27,905 bases of DNA from DAIUCA01 sp964613675 (GTDB lineage Bacteria > Pseudomonadota > Gammaproteobacteria > Competibacterales > Competibacteraceae), in the NCBI GenBank assembly GCA_964613675.1, contig CAZTIH010000023.1, positions 1 through 27,905 on the forward strand, given 5' to 3'. Within the stretch, counting starts at the first letter, position 1; each line of letters starts with the position of its first letter. Position numbers and translations under genes: made by a program. Positions 5,910 through 14,736 of this stretch are shown here, piece by piece. The notes below the pieces were generated by a model that was not told the origin of the DNA, did not search any database, and worked only from the letters and a program-made list of their open reading frames with translations.

Positions 5910-8395
5910 AAAATTTAGTGGTAAAAGGCGCGGATGCCTTCCGCATGAGGCCCTTAACCTGGATGTTATTGGGCCTGCTGAGTACGATTCTGATGTTAGC
6001 TGTAGGGCCTGCTTTTTTATCTGATACTCAGTGGTTGCAGATAGGCGGCGTTAGCGCGGCGGTCGTGATGCTCATCATAGGGTTTTGGTTAATTCGCACG
6101 ATGAATCAAAGGCTTGCACGATTGGCGGTTGTAGCCAGAGCATTGGGAAGCGGCGAATATCACCAACGAGCCGTCGATAACGGACGAGATGCGATCGGAT
6201 TACTCGCCCACGCGCTCAATGCGATGGCGGATCGGATTCAAGAGGCCGTTGGAGAATTAGAAAAACGCGGCATCGAAATTGAAGGTAACCGTCAAAAATT
6301 AGAAGCACAGAACCAACAACTGAGCGCCGAATACGGTCGTCAAGCAGCTTTCGGACAACTGCTCGGTGCATTAAACACGGTGGATACAAATACTATTGCA
6401 AACAAAGCGTTAGACTATTTGTTGCGCACGGCAAAGGCTCAACTAGGTCAAGTTTTTGTGAAAGACCAGAGTGGGAAAAAGCTGGTTAAAATTGCCGAAA
6501 TGGGGATTGATCGGGCGGCACTTCATGCGTTGGTCAAGGGCAATCCAGAACTCGGTTTGCCTGGGGAAGTTCTCGCACGACGAGAAGTTATCATTGTAGA
6601 AGACATCGATGAAAAAGCCTTTCCGCTCGTGAACTTAGGCTTTGCGCCAGTCAAAATTCGCTGTGTGATCGGAATGCCGATAGGGTTTCAGAACCAGAGT
6701 TTGGGGGCCGTCATCATTGCGTCGTTGCATACCCCCGAGCAGAACACGATGCGGGCATTGCAGAATGCAGTCGATGCCTTGGGAAGCGCCATGAGCAATG
6801 CGCTGACTTACAAAACCGTGCAGCAACAAGCCATTCGTTTAGAGCAAGCGAACCAAGAACTTCTCGAGGCGGATCGATTGCGTAGCGAGTTCGTGGCCAA
6901 TATGAGCCATGAATTGAGAACGCCCTTGAATTCGATTATTGGCTTTTCCAGCATTCTGATGAAGAACCGCAATAAAACGCTTGCAGAAAAAGATTTGGAC
7001 TATGCCGAAAAAATTAATCGCAACGGCAGACATCTCTTAAGTCTGATTAACGATATTTTGGATCTATCGAAAATCGAAGCGGGTCGAATGGAAGTCGAGA
7101 TGCGACCGACTAAAGTCGATTTAGTGGCACGAGAAACCGTAGAACTGCTTCACACTCAGGCAGAAGCGCGGCGGCTTGCGTTAGAGCTGGTAGTTGAGGA
7201 GGAAATCCCCGAAATTCGGACTGATGGCGACAAATTGCGTCAAGCAATTATTAACCTTGTCGGTAATGCGATTAAGTTTACTCATCAAGGAGGGGTTACT
7301 ATCCGCGTTTATTTGAAAGAAAATGCGGTGGGTATGGATATTATCGATACGGGGATTGGAATTCCCGAAGATAAGGTGAAAGTCATTTTTGAACCCTTTC
7401 GGCAGGTCGATAGCAGTACAACGCGGCAATACGGGGGAACGGGACTGGGCTTGTCGATTACTCGTTCACTAGTCGAACTGTTAGGCGGTCGCATTAGTCT
7501 CCAGAGTGAAATCAATAAAGGAAGTACATTTACCATTTTGTTGCCATTAAGCGGTGAAAGTCTTCAAAAACAGGATGAAGAATTACCCAACTTACCTAAC
7601 CAAATGACTGAAATTCCTTCAGGATTGCGAAAACTAAAGAAAAACAGTCGAGTACTGATCGTCGATGATGATGGTGATGCACGTGATTTGCTTGCCCACT
7701 ATGTAAAGGATTTAGGGGGTGAAGTGTTACTTGCCGGCGATGGAGAAGAAGCATTGCGACTGGCAGAGCAACATAGGCCAGATTTAATCACTTTGGATCT
7801 TATGCTTCCTGGCATGGATGGTTGGGAAATTCTGCGAAAACTTAAAGCGAATCCGATTTTGGCGCAGATTCCAGTGGTCATTATCAGTATTGTTGCAGAT
7901 CGCCGTCATGCCTTAGTACTCGGAGCGATGGATGCCCTTACAAAACCCATCGCACAAGACGATTTAATGGCAATTTTGCGTCGTACTCTGAAAGGTGGCC
8001 AAGAAGGAAGGATTTTAGTCGTCGATGACAACGATGAAGTGCGAGAATTATTTGGGCGTCTCTTGGAAGATAAAGTCAAAGAAGTAAGATTTGCCGAAAA
8101 TGGGCGCGTTGCACTCAGCATTCTCAACGATTACGAGCCTGATTTGATTTTTCTCGACTTAATGATGCCAGAAATGGATGGTCTTACTTTCCTTCGAGTA
8201 ATGAGGAGCGATCCAAAACTCCTCGCGTTACCGGTAGTTGTCGTAACGGCTAAGCAGTTGTCCAGTGCAGAACGTCGGGAACTGGAAATGCGGGTGGCAC
8301 AGGTCATTCAGAAAGGAGATGCGGCAATTGAGAACCAACTTGCAGAAGCCTTGCAGAATGCCTTCGCGAATGCCTATGAGGTTTCCTCGCCGTAA
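5906..8395 (+). CDS. Hybrid sensor histidine kinase (TM-HAMP-GAF-HisKA-HATPase-REC-REC)
   Basis: 829-aa membrane kinase. Two hydrophobic segments (about residues 18-36 and 46-63) with only a short stretch between them are followed by a HAMP-like linker (about 64-116) and a coiled helix. A GAF domain spans about 145-300. The dimerisation domain carries FVANMSHELRTPLNSIIGFS with phospho-His H335. The ATPase domain shows the N box (LVGNAIKF), G1 (DTGIGIP), F box (IFEPFRQ) and G2 (GGTGLGLSI). Two receiver domains follow: REC1 (about 582-697) with D631 and K680, and REC2 (about 702-822) with D751 and K803. REC1 has Ser rather than Thr at the switch position (VVIISIV). With almost no periplasmic loop, sensing is probably by the cytoplasmic GAF domain or the membrane. 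The start codon overlaps the upstream response regulator by 4 nt. Confidence 0.95.
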   Translation: MKNLVVKGADAFRMRPLTWMLLGLLSTILMLAVGPAFLSDTQWLQIGGVSAAVVMLIIGFWLIRTMNQRLARLAVVARALGSGEYHQRAVDNGRDAIGLLAHALNAMADRIQEAVGELEKRGIEIEGNRQKLEAQNQQLSAEYGRQAAFGQLLGALNTVDTNTIANKALDYLLRTAKAQLGQVFVKDQSGKKLVKIAEMGIDRAALHALVKGNPELGLPGEVLARREVIIVEDIDEKAFPLVNLGFAPVKIRCVIGMPIGFQNQSLGAVIIASLHTPEQNTMRALQNAVDALGSAMSNALTYKTVQQQAIRLEQANQELLEADRLRSEFVANMSHELRTPLNSIIGFSSILMKNRNKTLAEKDLDYAEKINRNGRHLLSLINDILDLSKIEAGRMEVEMRPTKVDLVARETVELLHTQAEARRLALELVVEEEIPEIRTDGDKLRQAIINLVGNAIKFTHQGGVTIRVYLKENAVGMDIIDTGIGIPEDKVKVIFEPFRQVDSSTTRQYGGTGLGLSITRSLVELLGGRISLQSEINKGSTFTILLPLSGESLQKQDEELPNLPNQMTEIPSGLRKLKKNSRVLIVDDDGDARDLLAHYVKDLGGEVLLAGDGEEALRLAEQHRPDLITLDLMLPGMDGWEILRKLKANPILAQIPVVIISIVADRRHALVLGAMDALTKPIAQDDLMAILRRTLKGGQEGRILVVDDNDEVRELFGRLLEDKVKEVRFAENGRVALSILNDYEPDLIFLDLMMPEMDGLTFLRVMRSDPKLLALPVVVVTAKQLSSAERRELEMRVAQVIQKGDAAIENQLAEALQNAFANAYEVSSP

Positions 8396-8417
8396 AAACG
8401 GACTGGGTTGGTGGGTT

Positions 8418-8451
8418 GGGGGGATGATTTTTAGCTATGCGATTGCCCCCC
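8418..8451 (+). other. G6/C6 inverted repeat between the kinase and chemoreceptor genes
   Basis: GGGGGG at 8418-8423 can pair with CCCCCC at 8446-8451 around a 22-nt AT-rich loop. No T-run follows on the plus strand, so it is not a standard intrinsic terminator. Just after it, ACCGATAA (8455-8462) resembles the -10 element of sigma28 (FliA) promoters that often drive chemoreceptor genes. The matching -35 position is poor, so this is only a suggestion. Confidence 0.35.
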
Positions 8452-8499
8452 ATTACCGATAAATAGCTCCATCATAAATTTCCTACAGGAACGGCTGAA

Positions 8500-10386
8500 A
8501 TGTTCACTCAATTTTCAGTACAACAACGAATCCTCATGGGATTCACCGCTGTTTTCATCGGCCTTGCGGCGGTTCTGCTACCAGTAGTGCTAAGTGCTCT
8601 TTACAACTTAAGTCGCACTTCCCAAGAGATGGCTATGCAATTCCGTTATGAACAATTCGTGGAAACAATTCGTCATGGGACCCAGATGGCGGAAATCCTA
8701 GCTAAGTACATTTCGACAGGCCAACCGATCCGAAATGGTTTCCGTAATCAAGACCGTGCATTTCTACTTCAGAGAGGGACAGATGCCCTAAAGACGCTGG
8801 ATTCAGATGGTTTAAGGCAATTCAATTTCTTTTTGCCCGACGGAACAGTATTTGCCCGCAGCCACTTACCCGAACGTTATGGCGATAATTTGGTGCAAAT
8901 GCGCCCTCTAATTGCGAAAGCCGTACAGGAAAAGCGCGTGTTGCGGGGATTTGAACGTGGGGTTGATGGTTTCAGTATGCGCGGGATTGCTCCCGTGTAC
9001 GACCAAGATGAGCATTTGGGATTTGTAGAAATTGGTTTTCGCTTTACAGAAGCGCTGTTGCAACAAGCAAAGTTGTCGTCAGGTGCAGATTTAGGCGTTC
9101 ATGTGATGGAGAATGGTCAATGGCGTCAATTTGCGACCACGTGGGGCGGTTCGCCGGGAATTTTGCGAGAGACGCATCTAGACCAAATTATTCAAAGCCG
9201 TCAGAGTGTTATGGCTTGGGATGAATTTAATGGGCATCCTGTTGGGGTTCTGGGAGGCGTATTAGTAGATGTCAATAACCAGCCTGTTGCGGTACTTGAA
9301 GTACTGATGAATCGCCAGAATTTCACCGAAGTGCTAAATCAACAGCTAATGCTTATCATGTTGATTAGCTTGGGTTTTTTTGGGATTGCCTTAGTGATCG
9401 CGCTTTTCGTGACCCGTAGTATCAACCAGGCATTAGGGGGAGATTTGCGGGAAATTGTAGAAATTATTGATCAGATTTCTGAAGGAGCGCTAGCAGATAT
9501 CGAAAGCCATCAAAATCATGTCGTTGGTGCCAAAGCCGATCTGTTTAAGATGGTGAGTCAGCTCAATAATGTGGTTCGCGAAGTGAATTTAAAAATTAGC
9601 GAAATCGACCGAGCTGCCGACGAAATTTCCAGTGGTAGCACGAGTTTATCCCAACGAACAGAACAACAAGCCGCAGCATTGCAGCAAACGGCGGGGGGCG
9701 TTGAAGAACTCACCACGACGACCCATCAAACAACGGAAAATGCCCAACGCGCCGCAGCAACCGAAAATTCAGCCCAGTCTGGCGTTCAGATTGCGCAACA
9801 AGCGATTGCGGCGATGGGGAAAGTCAGTGCGGGAAGTCGGCGGATCAATGACATCATCAGCGTAATTGACGACATCGCGTTTCAGACAAATCTATTAGCG
9901 CTGAATGCAGCAGTAGAAGCCGCTAGAGCAGGCGAACAGGGGCGTGGTTTTGCGGTGGTCGCCGGTGAGGTTCGGAACTTAGCGCAGAATTCTGCAAAAT
10001 CGGCACAAGACATTAAAGCCCTTATCTTAGAGAGTACGGAACAGGTGTCACAGGGGAATCTGCTCGTTCAGCAATCGGGGGAAGCATTTGCCAAAATTCT
10101 CAAATCAGTTCAAGAAGTTAACGGCATCGTCGCGCAAATTGCCTCTGCGAGCCATTCGCAAACACAGGGGATTGAGCAGTTCAACCAGGCGATTGCCGAC
10201 TTGGATCAAGTGGCGCAGCACAACGCAGCATTGGTTGAGCAGACGGCCGCGGCCAGTGCTTCTCTTCACGATCAGACCTTAAAACTGAAAGAACTCATTG
10301 GGTTCTTCAAAATAGCCGATCAACCCTCGTCACTGCGGACAAATCAACGCTCGCTTCCGCTTCTTAAATCAAATGTAGTCGCTTAA
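8500..10386 (+). CDS. Methyl-accepting chemotaxis protein with Cache-like periplasmic domain
   Basis: 628-aa transmembrane chemoreceptor. The first membrane helix is at about residues 11-33. A large periplasmic sensor (about 35-280) has Cache-like features (FNFFLPDGTVFARSH, GIAPVYDQDEHLGFVEIGF), and a second membrane helix lies at about 283-304 (LMLIMLISLGFFGIALVIAL). The cytoplasmic signalling domain (about 365-600) contains the conserved hairpin tip IAFQTNLLALNAAVEAARAG (459-478) followed by GRGFAVVAGEVRNLAQ. It contacts CheA and CheW at the tip. The linker after the second helix lacks a clear full HAMP. AGGA lies about 10 nt before the ATG. Its stop shares TTAA with the convergent moaE stop (10383-10386). 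It follows the histidine kinase by 104 nt. The ligand cannot be read from the sequence. Confidence 0.94.
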   Translation: MFTQFSVQQRILMGFTAVFIGLAAVLLPVVLSALYNLSRTSQEMAMQFRYEQFVETIRHGTQMAEILAKYISTGQPIRNGFRNQDRAFLLQRGTDALKTLDSDGLRQFNFFLPDGTVFARSHLPERYGDNLVQMRPLIAKAVQEKRVLRGFERGVDGFSMRGIAPVYDQDEHLGFVEIGFRFTEALLQQAKLSSGADLGVHVMENGQWRQFATTWGGSPGILRETHLDQIIQSRQSVMAWDEFNGHPVGVLGGVLVDVNNQPVAVLEVLMNRQNFTEVLNQQLMLIMLISLGFFGIALVIALFVTRSINQALGGDLREIVEIIDQISEGALADIESHQNHVVGAKADLFKMVSQLNNVVREVNLKISEIDRAADEISSGSTSLSQRTEQQAAALQQTAGGVEELTTTTHQTTENAQRAAATENSAQSGVQIAQQAIAAMGKVSAGSRRINDIISVIDDIAFQTNLLALNAAVEAARAGEQGRGFAVVAGEVRNLAQNSAKSAQDIKALILESTEQVSQGNLLVQQSGEAFAKILKSVQEVNGIVAQIASASHSQTQGIEQFNQAIADLDQVAQHNAALVEQTAAASASLHDQTLKLKELIGFFKIADQPSSLRTNQRSLPLLKSNVVA

Positions 10387-10820
10387 CCCGCTGTGTTGTG
10401 GGTGACCCAGTGGGTTGAACCATCCCGGCGAATTTCGCGTTTCCAAAAGGGCGCACAGTGTTTTAGTTCTTCGATCAGAAATCGACACGCCTCAAAAGCA
10501 GCGCCCCGATGTGCGGACCACACCGCAATCAATACGATGGTTTCGTGGGGATGCAGATCCCCCACCCGATGGATAATTAATGTATCCAGAATGGGCCACC
10601 GACTCATAGCCTCGTTCGCGATTTTAGTGAGTTGTTTTTGGGTCATCGCGGGATAATGTTCGAGAAACATTCTCTCGACATTTTCACCATCGTTAAAATC
10701 GCGCATGGTGCCAATAAAAATACTGGTTGCCCCAAATTCAGTCGCCCGACAATTAGGTAGATAATTTGCCAACTTTTCATAGGGTGAAAATGCGGTTTCA
10801 ATAATCTCAATGGTTGCCAT
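10383..10820 (-). CDS. moaE: Molybdopterin synthase catalytic subunit MoaE
   Basis: Large subunit of molybdopterin synthase, which converts cyclic pyranopterin monophosphate to molybdopterin using sulfur carried on MoaD. At 145 aa it is near the E. coli length. Conserved blocks are FIGTMRDFNDG (residues 35-45), LEHYPAMTQKQL, IIHRVGDLHPHE, VWSAHRGAAFEAC, and LKHCAPFWKRE with the two catalytic-site lysines K120 and K127. It begins 3 nt after the stop of moaD, so the pair is one operon. Other moa genes (moaA, moaC) are not in the window. Confidence 0.96.
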   Translation of the reverse strand: MATIEIIETAFSPYEKLANYLPNCRATEFGATSIFIGTMRDFNDGENVERMFLEHYPAMTQKQLTKIANEAMSRWPILDTLIIHRVGDLHPHETIVLIAVWSAHRGAAFEACRFLIEELKHCAPFWKREIRRDGSTHWVTHNTAG

Positions 10821-10823
10821 TCG

Positions 10824-11051
10824 TTAGCCCCCGGTCACTGGTGGGAAAAACGCTACTTCGTCGCCATCTCTCACAATATCGTCCAATTCGGCGTATTCCC
10901 CGTTTAATGCACATAATAAATTGGGTGGAATCGCCAAATGGGGCATGAGCCGCTGCCAACATTCTCTAATTGAAGTCGTTTGCAGCGACAACTCATCCTG
11001 GTCTCGGCCAATTTGTTCACGCAAGCTCGCAAAATAACGCACCGTAATCAT
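10824..11051 (-). CDS. moaD: Molybdopterin synthase sulfur-carrier subunit MoaD
   Basis: 75-aa ubiquitin-like sulfur carrier ending in the diagnostic VTGG, whose C-terminal glycine becomes a thiocarboxylate. VRYFASLREQIG near the start, LLCALNGEYAELDDIVRDGD and EVAFFPPVTGG are typical of MoaD. The ATG at 11051 has AGAGG about 14 nt upstream. It is divergent from the quinone oxidoreductase gene with about 50 nt between the starts, and moaE follows 3 nt after its stop. Confidence 0.95.
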   Translation of the reverse strand: MITVRYFASLREQIGRDQDELSLQTTSIRECWQRLMPHLAIPPNLLCALNGEYAELDDIVRDGDEVAFFPPVTGG

Positions 11052-11101
11052 AGAACAGGCTCTAACCTCTTGTTTAACGAATAAAAATAGGAGGATTGAC
11101 C

Positions 11102-12079
11102 ATGCCTTATACCATTCGCTTTGAAAAGACGGGCGAACCTAATGTTTTGCGAGGTGAAGAGATTCCGATAGACAACCCGGCAGCCCATGAAATTCAAATC
11201 GCTCAAAAAGCGATTGGATTGAATTTTATCGATATTTATCATCGCACGGGTCTGTATCCGCTCCCGTTACCGAGTGGCTTAGGGTTGGAGGGGGCGGGGG
11301 TGGTGACGGCGGTTGGGCGCGAAGTCACCCATTTCACGGTCGGCGACCGCGTTGCTTATGCAGGTGGCCCGGTAGGCGCGTATGCAGAACAACGAAATTT
11401 TCCCGCAAATCAAGCAGTTAAGCTACCAGAAAGCTGTGATTTTGAAACCGCCGCCGCCGTCATGCTGCAAGGATTAACGGCGCAATATCTCTTGAGACGC
11501 ACCTATCGCGTGAAATCGGGAGATGTGATTTTGGTTCATGCCGCAGCGGGGGGCGTGGGACTTTTAATGTGTCAATGGGCAAAACATTTGGGGGCCACCG
11601 TAATTGGCACCGTGGGGAGCGATGAAAAAGCCGAATTAGCTCAACAACATGGCTGTGATTACCCCATCAATTATCGAAAGACAGATTTTGCAAAACGCAC
11701 GATGGAAATCACCCATGGCGGTGGCGTAAATGTAGTGTACGACTCTATCGGGAAGGATACCTGGACGGCATCGTTAAATTGCTTAAAACCTTTGGGACTA
11801 ATGGTGAGTTTCGGGAACGCTTCGGGAGCAATACCGGCCATCGAATTAAATGAATTATCCCAACGTGGATCGTTATTTTTAACGCGACCAGTGTTATTTC
11901 ATTACACCGCAAAACGCGAAGATTTATTAAGTATGGCGAGTGAGTTATTTGCAGTTTTAGAAGACGAAGCAGTAAGAGTTGTAATAGGACAGAGATATGC
12001 TTTAAGGGAGGTCGAATTAGCTCACCGAGAACTCGAAAATCGCCGTACGGTTGGGGCGTCAATTTTGTTGCCCAATTAG
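11102..12079 (+). CDS. NADPH:quinone oxidoreductase, QorA/zeta-crystallin type
   Basis: Zinc-free medium-chain dehydrogenase/reductase that reduces quinones with NADPH. At 325 aa it is close to E. coli QorA (327). Motifs are NFIDIYHRTGLYPLPLPSGL, GLEGAGVVTAVG, GDRVAYAGGPVGAYAEQ, AAAVMLQGLTAQYLL and the dinucleotide-binding HAAAGGVGLLMCQWAKHLGA (AAGGVG at 148-153). The ATG at 11102 is chosen because AGGAGGA lies 6 nt upstream; a TTG two codons earlier is an unlikely start. It ends in TAG and is followed by a strong hairpin terminator. It is probably monocistronic and divergent from moaD. Confidence 0.93.
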   Translation: MPYTIRFEKTGEPNVLRGEEIPIDNPAAHEIQIAQKAIGLNFIDIYHRTGLYPLPLPSGLGLEGAGVVTAVGREVTHFTVGDRVAYAGGPVGAYAEQRNFPANQAVKLPESCDFETAAAVMLQGLTAQYLLRRTYRVKSGDVILVHAAAGGVGLLMCQWAKHLGATVIGTVGSDEKAELAQQHGCDYPINYRKTDFAKRTMEITHGGGVNVVYDSIGKDTWTASLNCLKPLGLMVSFGNASGAIPAIELNELSQRGSLFLTRPVLFHYTAKREDLLSMASELFAVLEDEAVRVVIGQRYALREVELAHRELENRRTVGASILLPN

Positions 12080-12096
12080 TCAGATAATCCTCATTT

Positions 12097-12121
12097 GAAC
12101 GCCTTCATGCGTTCGGTTTTT
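12097..12121 (+). terminator. Rho-independent terminator after the quinone oxidoreductase gene
   Basis: Perfect 6-bp stem GAACGC/GCGTTC around the loop CTTCAT, then GG and TTTTT. It begins 17 nt after the TAG of the quinone oxidoreductase gene. A second imperfect inverted repeat (ACGGCG/CGCCGT) follows at about 12128-12151, towards the convergent patatin gene, but has no T-run on the minus strand. Confidence 0.75.
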
Positions 12122-12163
12122 CGGGGAACGGCGTTTGAATTTCAGCGCCGTCTCCCTAAGGAC

Positions 12164-13204
12164 TTAAATAATTGCGTCTTTCTCTTTCTGCAAAAAAGCT
12201 TCTTGCAAGTTGCAGGAATCACGACCAATTTCCTCAAAATGTTCTGCTAGCCACCTATCGGCAGCACCTCTGCCCAAGCGTTTCAGATATTGCAGAAAGT
12301 CGCCATCGGTGTTCATTTTACTCGAAGCATTGAGGGCGATCATCTCTGCGGGGCGTTCAATCAGGTGAATATGCACGCGTTTGTAGAGTTCTGCATCCAA
12401 CTGATGTTCGTCGATCAAACGGTTTACGAAATTGATAATGCGCAGTTCAGAGATCAAACTCGAATTAAAAGTGATTTCGTTAGCGCGATTTGTGATTTCT
12501 AATGCAGTCAACGGGTATTCATGCCGTTCAACAGGATTGATTTGAACCAGCAGAATTTCGGGATTCTGGCAATGATAAATGAGTGGCCACAACGCGGGAT
12601 TGCCCATAAATCCGCCATCCCAGTAGAGTTCCCCTTCAATTTCAACACCTTGAAAGAGTTGCGGTAAACAAGCAGAAGCCAACAACGCATCAATCGAAAT
12701 ATCGCTACATTGAAACACTCGAGCGCGTCCATCTCTTACGCGTGTTGCCGTCACGAAAATTTTGATCAGACTACAAGCATTTACCTTGTCGATCTCCAAA
12801 GAGTTTTCTAAAACTTCCCGCAAAGGATTAAAATTCAAAGGGTTAGTCAAGTAAGGCGACAATAACCGACTCATCAGATTGCCGAAAACAAACATGGGCG
12901 AGTCATCTAAATTCCAGGGATTGCCCATCAGCCATTTGCGCATCGGATTTGTTCTGAAAAGAGAGAACTGGGCAGCTTCTGCAATGGATAACCAGAACTT
13001 TTCTAATGCACGCCGTGCACCTTCACGCCCATCCGTCATGAAGCCATTCACCAAAACGGCTGCATTCATCGCACCGGCACTCGTTCCTGAGACACCTTCT
13101 ATCTCGATGCGCTCGTCTTCAAGTAACCGATCTAAAACGCCCCATGTGTAGGCCCCATGTGCGCCGCCCCCTTGAAGGGCCAAATTTATGCGTTTAACAG
13201 ACAT
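12164..13204 (-). CDS. Patatin-like phospholipase/lipid acyl hydrolase
   Basis: 346-aa serine lipid hydrolase with a Ser-Asp dyad. The oxyanion-hole motif QGGGAHGAYTWGVL lies at residues 11-24. The nucleophile elbow GVSGTSAGAMNAAV has S42 in G-T-S-A-G, and the catalytic Asp is D196 in YWDGGFMGNPAL. No signal peptide is present, so it is probably cytoplasmic. Its ATG follows directly after the TAG of the 3-hydroxybutyrate dehydrogenase gene (TAGATG), which implies translational coupling. Patatin-like genes are often found beside bdhA in proteobacteria that make polyhydroxybutyrate, so a role at the polyester granule or in acyl turnover is plausible but inferred. Confidence 0.92.
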   Translation of the reverse strand: MSVKRINLALQGGGAHGAYTWGVLDRLLEDERIEIEGVSGTSAGAMNAAVLVNGFMTDGREGARRALEKFWLSIAEAAQFSLFRTNPMRKWLMGNPWNLDDSPMFVFGNLMSRLLSPYLTNPLNFNPLREVLENSLEIDKVNACSLIKIFVTATRVRDGRARVFQCSDISIDALLASACLPQLFQGVEIEGELYWDGGFMGNPALWPLIYHCQNPEILLVQINPVERHEYPLTALEITNRANEITFNSSLISELRIINFVNRLIDEHQLDAELYKRVHIHLIERPAEMIALNASSKMNTDGDFLQYLKRLGRGAADRWLAEHFEEIGRDSCNLQEAFLQKEKDAII

Positions 13205-13995
13205 CTATTGTGCCGTCCAACCGCCATCGACAGGAAGCGCTACCCCTGTGAGAGAGTTCATATCCCGACGACTCAATAAAGCCACCAACTTGGCCAGTTC
13301 ATTAGAATTGACAAACCGTTGATTAGGCTGCTTTTCTCCGACTAATGCGACGGTTTCTGTTTCAATCGTTGTCTGGTTAGCCACTGCGCGATCCTCGATC
13401 TGTTTCTGAACTAAAGGGGTATCGCGACCCATCCTGGACACACCGCATTGCATGTAATGTCGTATGAGGCCGTTTCCAGTGCAACAGTTTTGGTTAATCC
13501 CAAAATACCGTGTTTTGCCGCGACATAAGCCGATTTTTGCGCCGATGCGACCAGGCCATGAACGGAAGCAATGTTAATGATACGCCCGAAATTCCGCTGC
13601 TTCATTTGGGGAAGGACGATTCTGATTCCGTAAAAAGCGCTGCTCAGATTCGTGTTCAGAATCGCTTCCCATCGCTCAAGCGGAAATTCCTCGACCAGCG
13701 CAGTAAATTGGATGCCTGCGTTGTTTACCAGAATGTCCACGGCACCAAATTGCCGTTCGGCTTTCTCGACGAGATGGGTCCAATCGGCGGGTTTACCGAC
13801 ATCTGCTGCACAATAAATCACATCACCTCCCTGCAACGCAGCCAATTTTCTGACTAAAGCCGCTTGATCAGATGGCGGACTACGCCCGTTCAACACAACA
13901 TTGCATCCCAATTGGATCAGATGTTGAGCAATACTCAATCCGATACCACTCGTCGAACCCGTCACGATCGCCGTTAAATTAGTCAGTTCGCTCAT
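13205..13995 (-). pseudogene. bdhA: 3-hydroxybutyrate dehydrogenase (BdhA-type SDR), frameshifted
   Basis: Short-chain dehydrogenase that interconverts 3-hydroxybutyrate and acetoacetate with NAD. The first frame (from 13995) has the cofactor motif TGSTSGIG (12-19), VNNAG, S144, the YVAAK motif (Y157, K161) and CNAVCPGWV, then reads AIPL and stops at TAG (13411-13413). The next frame picks up at TPLVQKQIEDRA and continues to LPVDGGWTAQ, the usual C-terminus. The family has one residue between PGWV and TPLV; here there are 5 nt (GCGAT), so two bases are extra or one is missing, near 13424-13430. The joined length is about 260 aa, normal for BdhA. Either the gene is broken or this is a base-call error. 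The order is wrbA, bdhA, patatin gene, all on the minus strand and tightly spaced. Confidence 0.88.
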
Positions 13996-14006
13996 GTTTG
14001 ACGGCG

Positions 14007-14603
14007 CTAACCCACTAACTTAGCGGTTATTTTGGCGACATGCTGCCCTTGGAAATGCGCTAATTTGCGTTCTAATTCAGTCGGTTGACGAGATCCATCT
14101 GCACCAGCAATTGTCCCTGCGCCATAAGGTGACCCTCCCTTCACTTGACTAAGATCGGTGAGTTCAGAAATCACATAGGGCAATCCCACAATCACCATGC
14201 CGTGGTGTAACAGCGTGTTATGAAAGGATAAAATGGTGCTTTCATTCCCCCCTCCCGTCCCCGTTGAAACAAAAACACTCCCGACCTTGCCAACAAGCGC
14301 CCCCTTCATCCACAAGCTGCCCGTCTGATCGAGAAAGTTGCGCATCTGGGCCGCCATGTTTCCGAAGCGCGTTGGGGTGCCAAAAATGATGCCATCGTAA
14401 TCGCCTAATTCTTTGGGATCGGCAATCGGCGCTTTCTGATCGATTTTTGCGCCATATTTTTCGGCGATCTCAGGCGACATCAATTCGGGAACCCGCTTAA
14501 TGATCGCTTCTACGCCCGCCGACTGCACCCCTTCTGCAACGGCATCTGCCATCGTCTCAATGTGCCCGTACATGCTGTAGTAAAGAATGAGAATTTTGGC
14601 CAT
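14007..14603 (-). CDS. wrbA: NAD(P)H:quinone oxidoreductase WrbA
   Basis: Flavodoxin-fold FMN enzyme that reduces quinones by two electrons. At 198 aa from the ATG at 14603 it has the E. coli length. Motifs are ILILYYSMYGHIETMADAV (FMN phosphate loop), IIFGTPTRFGNMAAQMRNFL, FVSTGTGGGNESTILSF, HHGMVIVGLPY and GSPYGAGTIAGADGSR. The open frame extends 41 codons upstream, but that part has no flavodoxin features and the protein naturally begins at MAKILILYYS. It is followed 11 nt later by bdhA, giving an operon of wrbA, bdhA and the patatin gene. It stands 133 nt from the upstream methyltransferase gene. Confidence 0.95.
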   Translation of the reverse strand: MAKILILYYSMYGHIETMADAVAEGVQSAGVEAIIKRVPELMSPEIAEKYGAKIDQKAPIADPKELGDYDGIIFGTPTRFGNMAAQMRNFLDQTGSLWMKGALVGKVGSVFVSTGTGGGNESTILSFHNTLLHHGMVIVGLPYVISELTDLSQVKGGSPYGAGTIAGADGSRQPTELERKLAHFQGQHVAKITAKLVG

Positions 14604-14736
14604 GTTCAGAACTCTGTGTGGGAAAAATTTGCGCGATAGAAGCTCAACGCTACCGCCAAAAATGGGCAGTTCGATGGCGCATTTATTTCCCAAAAGTAGG
14701 TTTAATTCACGAGCGTTCTTGTCCACACTTCGCCAG

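Noticed and set aside
14604..14726. Longer WrbA start
   Set aside because: The upstream 41 codons lack flavodoxin features; the family begins at MAKILILYYS.
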